The notes under the pieces: generated by a model | The model's database searches: none | Told to the model about the DNA's origin: nothing | Seen by the model: the letters and a program-made list of their open reading frames with translations, nothing else | Shown: piece by piece, positions 62,508 to 64,000 of the stretch | Layout: every line of letters starts with the position of its first letter | Numbering within the stretch: position 1 is the stretch's first letter | Assembly: GCF_022008365.1 (NCBI RefSeq) | Contig: NZ_JAIRBA010000007.1 | Span: 57,972-121,971, forward strand | DNA from: Aequorivita vitellina | GTDB taxonomy: Bacteria; Bacteroidota; Bacteroidia; Flavobacteriales; Flavobacteriaceae | DNA: 64,000 nucleotides | Direction: 5' to 3' | Translations under genes and position numbers: made by a program

Positions 62508-62525
62508 ATAGGGCAATTGACGTAT
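62508..62525 (-). promoter_or_regulatory. 18-bp near-palindrome, copy 3 (before the beta-propeller gene)
   Basis: ATAGGGCAATTGACGTAT lies 56 bp before the ATG at 62451 and differs from copies 1 and 2 at one base. Confidence 0.85.
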
Positions 62526-62576
62526 AATTAAAGTTCAAGCTTCTGGTTTATAGCTTCTTGTTTTAAATTTTGAAAC

Positions 62577-62613
62577 AAAAAAACCGGAGGTAAAACTTGC
62601 GTTTTGCCCCCGG
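62577..62613 (-). terminator. Terminator after the lipoprotein gene
   Basis: On the minus strand CCGGGGGCAAAAC (62613-62601) pairs with GTTTTACCTCCGG (62596-62584) with one wobble and one mismatch, loop GCAA, followed by seven T. It lies 54 nt after the stop at 62668. Confidence 0.8.
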
Positions 62614-62667
62614 CCCACGTAAAAACCTCAACATCTGAGATTCTAATTTGTGTTTTCTTTTTAAAGC

Positions 62668-63195
62668 TTAGTTGTTAGTAACCTCAATGTTAAACTGGCC
62701 CTCAGTTACTGAAACTGTATCGCTATTATCATTTAAATTAATCCCCGTAAAACTGAAAGTACCCTTTACCGTATTTCCGTCAAAGCTAGAGATGCTTATC
62801 GTACCATTATTACCTTGCCCATCACCCACGGTGGTGTAAATTACCACAGTATTCGGGTCTGGATTTCCCGGATCTGGCAGATAACTATACGTTCCTATAT
62901 TCATAAAATTAAGGTTGTAAGTGCCTTCCCCGTCAAAGTTCTGAATGATCATCTGTAAATTTTCAGAGTCCATGGTGCCGCCACTAACAGCTAAAACTTG
63001 TGTTGAACCAGAATTTGTTAATTGCGCCACTACGGTACCTTGTATTCCTGAAAAGCTATCGCCATCTACTTTTGCCGAAAATGTTCCTGTGCCGCCCTGT
63101 GGATCGTCACCACCGTCGTCGTCTTTTTTACAAGACGTTAAGCTTACCGCTAGAACAGCCATTAATACTAAAATTGTTTTGTTGAAAGTTTTCAT
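62668..63195 (-). CDS. Small secreted lipoprotein (DUF6252-like)
   Basis: The 175-residue protein has a lipoprotein signal with lipobox SLTSCKKDDDGGDD (Cys at 22), the acidic run being a usual surface-export signal in Bacteroidota lipoproteins. The rest is beta-rich: GTFSAKVDGDSFSG, LQMIIQNFDGEGTYNL, GNNGTISISSFDGNTVKGTFSFTG (in parts). It resembles DUF6252 lipoproteins, of unknown function. It carries the 18-bp palindrome 83 bp upstream, grouping it with the kinase cluster. Confidence 0.75.
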   Translation of the reverse strand: MKTFNKTILVLMAVLAVSLTSCKKDDDGGDDPQGGTGTFSAKVDGDSFSGIQGTVVAQLTNSGSTQVLAVSGGTMDSENLQMIIQNFDGEGTYNLNFMNIGTYSYLPDPGNPDPNTVVIYTTVGDGQGNNGTISISSFDGNTVKGTFSFTGINLNDNSDTVSVTEGQFNIEVTNN

Positions 63196-63248
63196 AATGT
63201 TTGGTTTTAGTTCTCCGCCGAAACGGATACGTGATTATTAATTAGTGA

Positions 63249-63265
63249 CAAAATTGCCAAAACTA
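63249..63265 (-). promoter_or_regulatory. Candidate minus-7 boxes of the lipoprotein gene
   Basis: Two candidates read on the minus strand: TAGTTTTG (63265-63258), an exact TAnnTTTG match, and CAATTTTG (63256-63249), which lies at the same 35-bp centre distance from the palindrome as the boxes of copies 2 and 3. Confidence 0.45.
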
Positions 63266-63278
63266 CAGAAAACACACA

Positions 63279-63296
63279 ATAGGGCAATTGACGTAT
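63279..63296 (-). promoter_or_regulatory. 18-bp near-palindrome, copy 4 (before the lipoprotein gene)
   Basis: ATAGGGCAATTGACGTAT, identical to copy 3, lies 83 bp before the ATG at 63195. Confidence 0.85.
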
Positions 63297-63329
63297 TCTG
63301 CCTCTAAAACACTATGAATGAATAATTTT

Positions 63330-63920
63330 CTAAAATTGAATATGTGAAAATCGATTTTGAATAGCAGTAATTTTCTGTTGAAGCTTTTCTGAAAATTGAA
63401 GATGTTGTTCGCTTTGTGGATTAAATGGTTTGTGATTTAAACCATTTTGAATAATAGCTATTTCTTTTTGAAGCACAGCGGCTTCTGAAGAAACCCAAAC
63501 TTCTGAAAATTTTTGCCAAATAATCTCGATCGCCGTTTTATTTGGGTGAAGCATGTCTTCGGCATAAAAGCGGTAATCGCGCAGCTCGTCCATCATAATT
63601 TCAAAAGAAGGAAAGTAAAATGAATTTAGATTTACCGATTTAGATTTACTTTTTAAGTTTGCGTGAATTGCAGTGAGCAAATGTGCTTTGCTCAACGCGT
63701 TTTCAACCATGCCATCCTTAATATGACGCACGGGAGAAACCGTATTTATAGTAATTGCATTCGTATTTATATCTGAAATTTTACTGAAAATAGTTTGAAT
63801 ACTTTCTGAAATTGTTTCTGTGGAAAGCAATTCCTTTTTAAAATTTTGTTGGGGCAGTTTGTGGCAATTGGCCACGATTTCTTGTTTACGGTGCAAAGCC
63901 GAAGGGCGGTCGCTGAGCAT
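63330..63920 (-). pseudogene. GSCFA-domain protein, N-terminally truncated
   Basis: The 196 codons encode the C-terminal two thirds of a GSCFA family protein: IVANCHKLPQQNFKKELLS, ITINTVSPVRHIKDGMVENA, SKAHLLTAIHA and YFPSFEIMMDELRDYRFYAEDMLHP (in parts) are characteristic. Family members are about 310-330 residues and begin with the region holding the GSCF motif, which is missing. In-frame stop codon TAA lies at 63929-63927, 2 codons before the ATG, and neither other frame encodes the missing part. It is either a decayed gene or a product of a 5' rearrangement; the remaining piece could still be translated. Confidence 0.65.
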
Positions 63921-63940
63921 TCTAAGTTAAAAACAAATTT

Positions 63941-64000
63941 TTAATTGGATAATTTTACAAAAGGCTCCTCCCTTTTAGCAATTGCAAAAATTCTCAATAC
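63941..64000 (-). other. Possible C-terminal end of a further leftward gene
   Basis: From the window edge a frame reads VLRIFAIAKREEPFVKLSN then stop at 63943-63941. It is not in frame with the GSCFA fragment. Its charged-hydrophobic make-up is compatible with a protein C terminus, but 19 residues are too few to identify. Confidence 0.3.

Noticed and set aside
63863..63880. GTGGCAATTGGCCAC near the right edge as another cluster operator
   Set aside because: It is inside the GSCFA coding sequence and lacks the ATAGGG/CGTAT flanks of the four intergenic copies.
1..64000. Prophage, insertion sequences, CRISPR, restriction or anti-phage systems
   Set aside because: No transposase, integrase, cas, methylase or toxin-antitoxin signature was found; the gene content is core chromosomal throughout.

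Overview
The window is chromosomal DNA of a member of the Bacteroidota, most likely family Flavobacteriaceae; I cannot name the genus. The evidence is the gliding-motility genes gldA, gldB and gldC, two secreted proteins with C-terminal type IX secretion sorting domains, the very long FtsZ tail, low G+C content, and repeated promoters of the Bacteroidota type (minus-7 box TAnnTTTG) with few Shine-Dalgarno sites. I see no insertion sequence, prophage, CRISPR array or rRNA operon.

Layout. 0-3.5 kb: edge-cut deacetylase-family gene, radC, two small cytoplasmic proteins, tRNA-Arg(TCG) and yqeY. 3.6-19.4 kb: the division and cell-wall cluster, all leftward: mraZ-rsmH-ftsL-ftsI-murE-mraY-murD-ftsW-murG-murC-ftsQ-ftsA-ftsZ, with an MraZ operator at its head and a terminator after ftsZ. 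19.5-26 kb: hydrolase, engB, gldC-gldB, nadE, an atypical response regulator, dnaG. 26-33.8 kb: an ECF sigma/anti-sigma/outer-membrane module, a polyprenyl synthase, a secreted adhesin-like protein, rlmN and a secreted serine protease. 34-43.7 kb: queA, aroA, a MazG-like hydrolase, two DUF3857 transglutaminase-fold proteins, dtd, rsgA, and a DAHP synthase/chorismate mutase behind a leader-peptide attenuator. 43.9-50 kb: gldA, a GIN-domain lipoprotein, a PagL-like lipid A deacylase, a PLP dehydratase and OsmC. 48.3-53.5 kb: methionine region, hom-metX-metY facing metK. 53.6-64 kb: M28 peptidase, then a two-component cluster with secreted or membrane partners, ending in a truncated GSCFA gene.

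Most notable non-coding signals. (1) A 21-codon leader peptide containing Tyr, Phe, Trp-Trp and Phe, followed by an intrinsic terminator, lies directly before the DAHP synthase/chorismate mutase gene: a classical attenuator layout. (2) The metY-metK divergent gap holds a SAM-I riboswitch on one strand and a SAM-II-like riboswitch on the other. (3) An 18-bp near-palindrome, ATAGGGCAATTGMCGTAT, occurs four times, each 53-83 bp before a gene of the two-component cluster, suggesting a local regulon. (4) Intergenic gaps, above all those inside the division operon and before metX, carry tandem arrays with strict 7-bp period but different unit sequences. (5) Several proteins have lost expected active residues: DnaG lacks all zinc ligands, a NarL-type regulator has Glu for the phosphorylated Asp, and one DUF3857 paralogue lacks the transglutaminase Cys.

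Functionally, the window combines envelope growth and division, aromatic and methionine biosynthesis under RNA-level control, gliding/type IX related genes, and an envelope-facing sensor system. All calls come from reading the sequence and remembered family features; no search or folding program was run.
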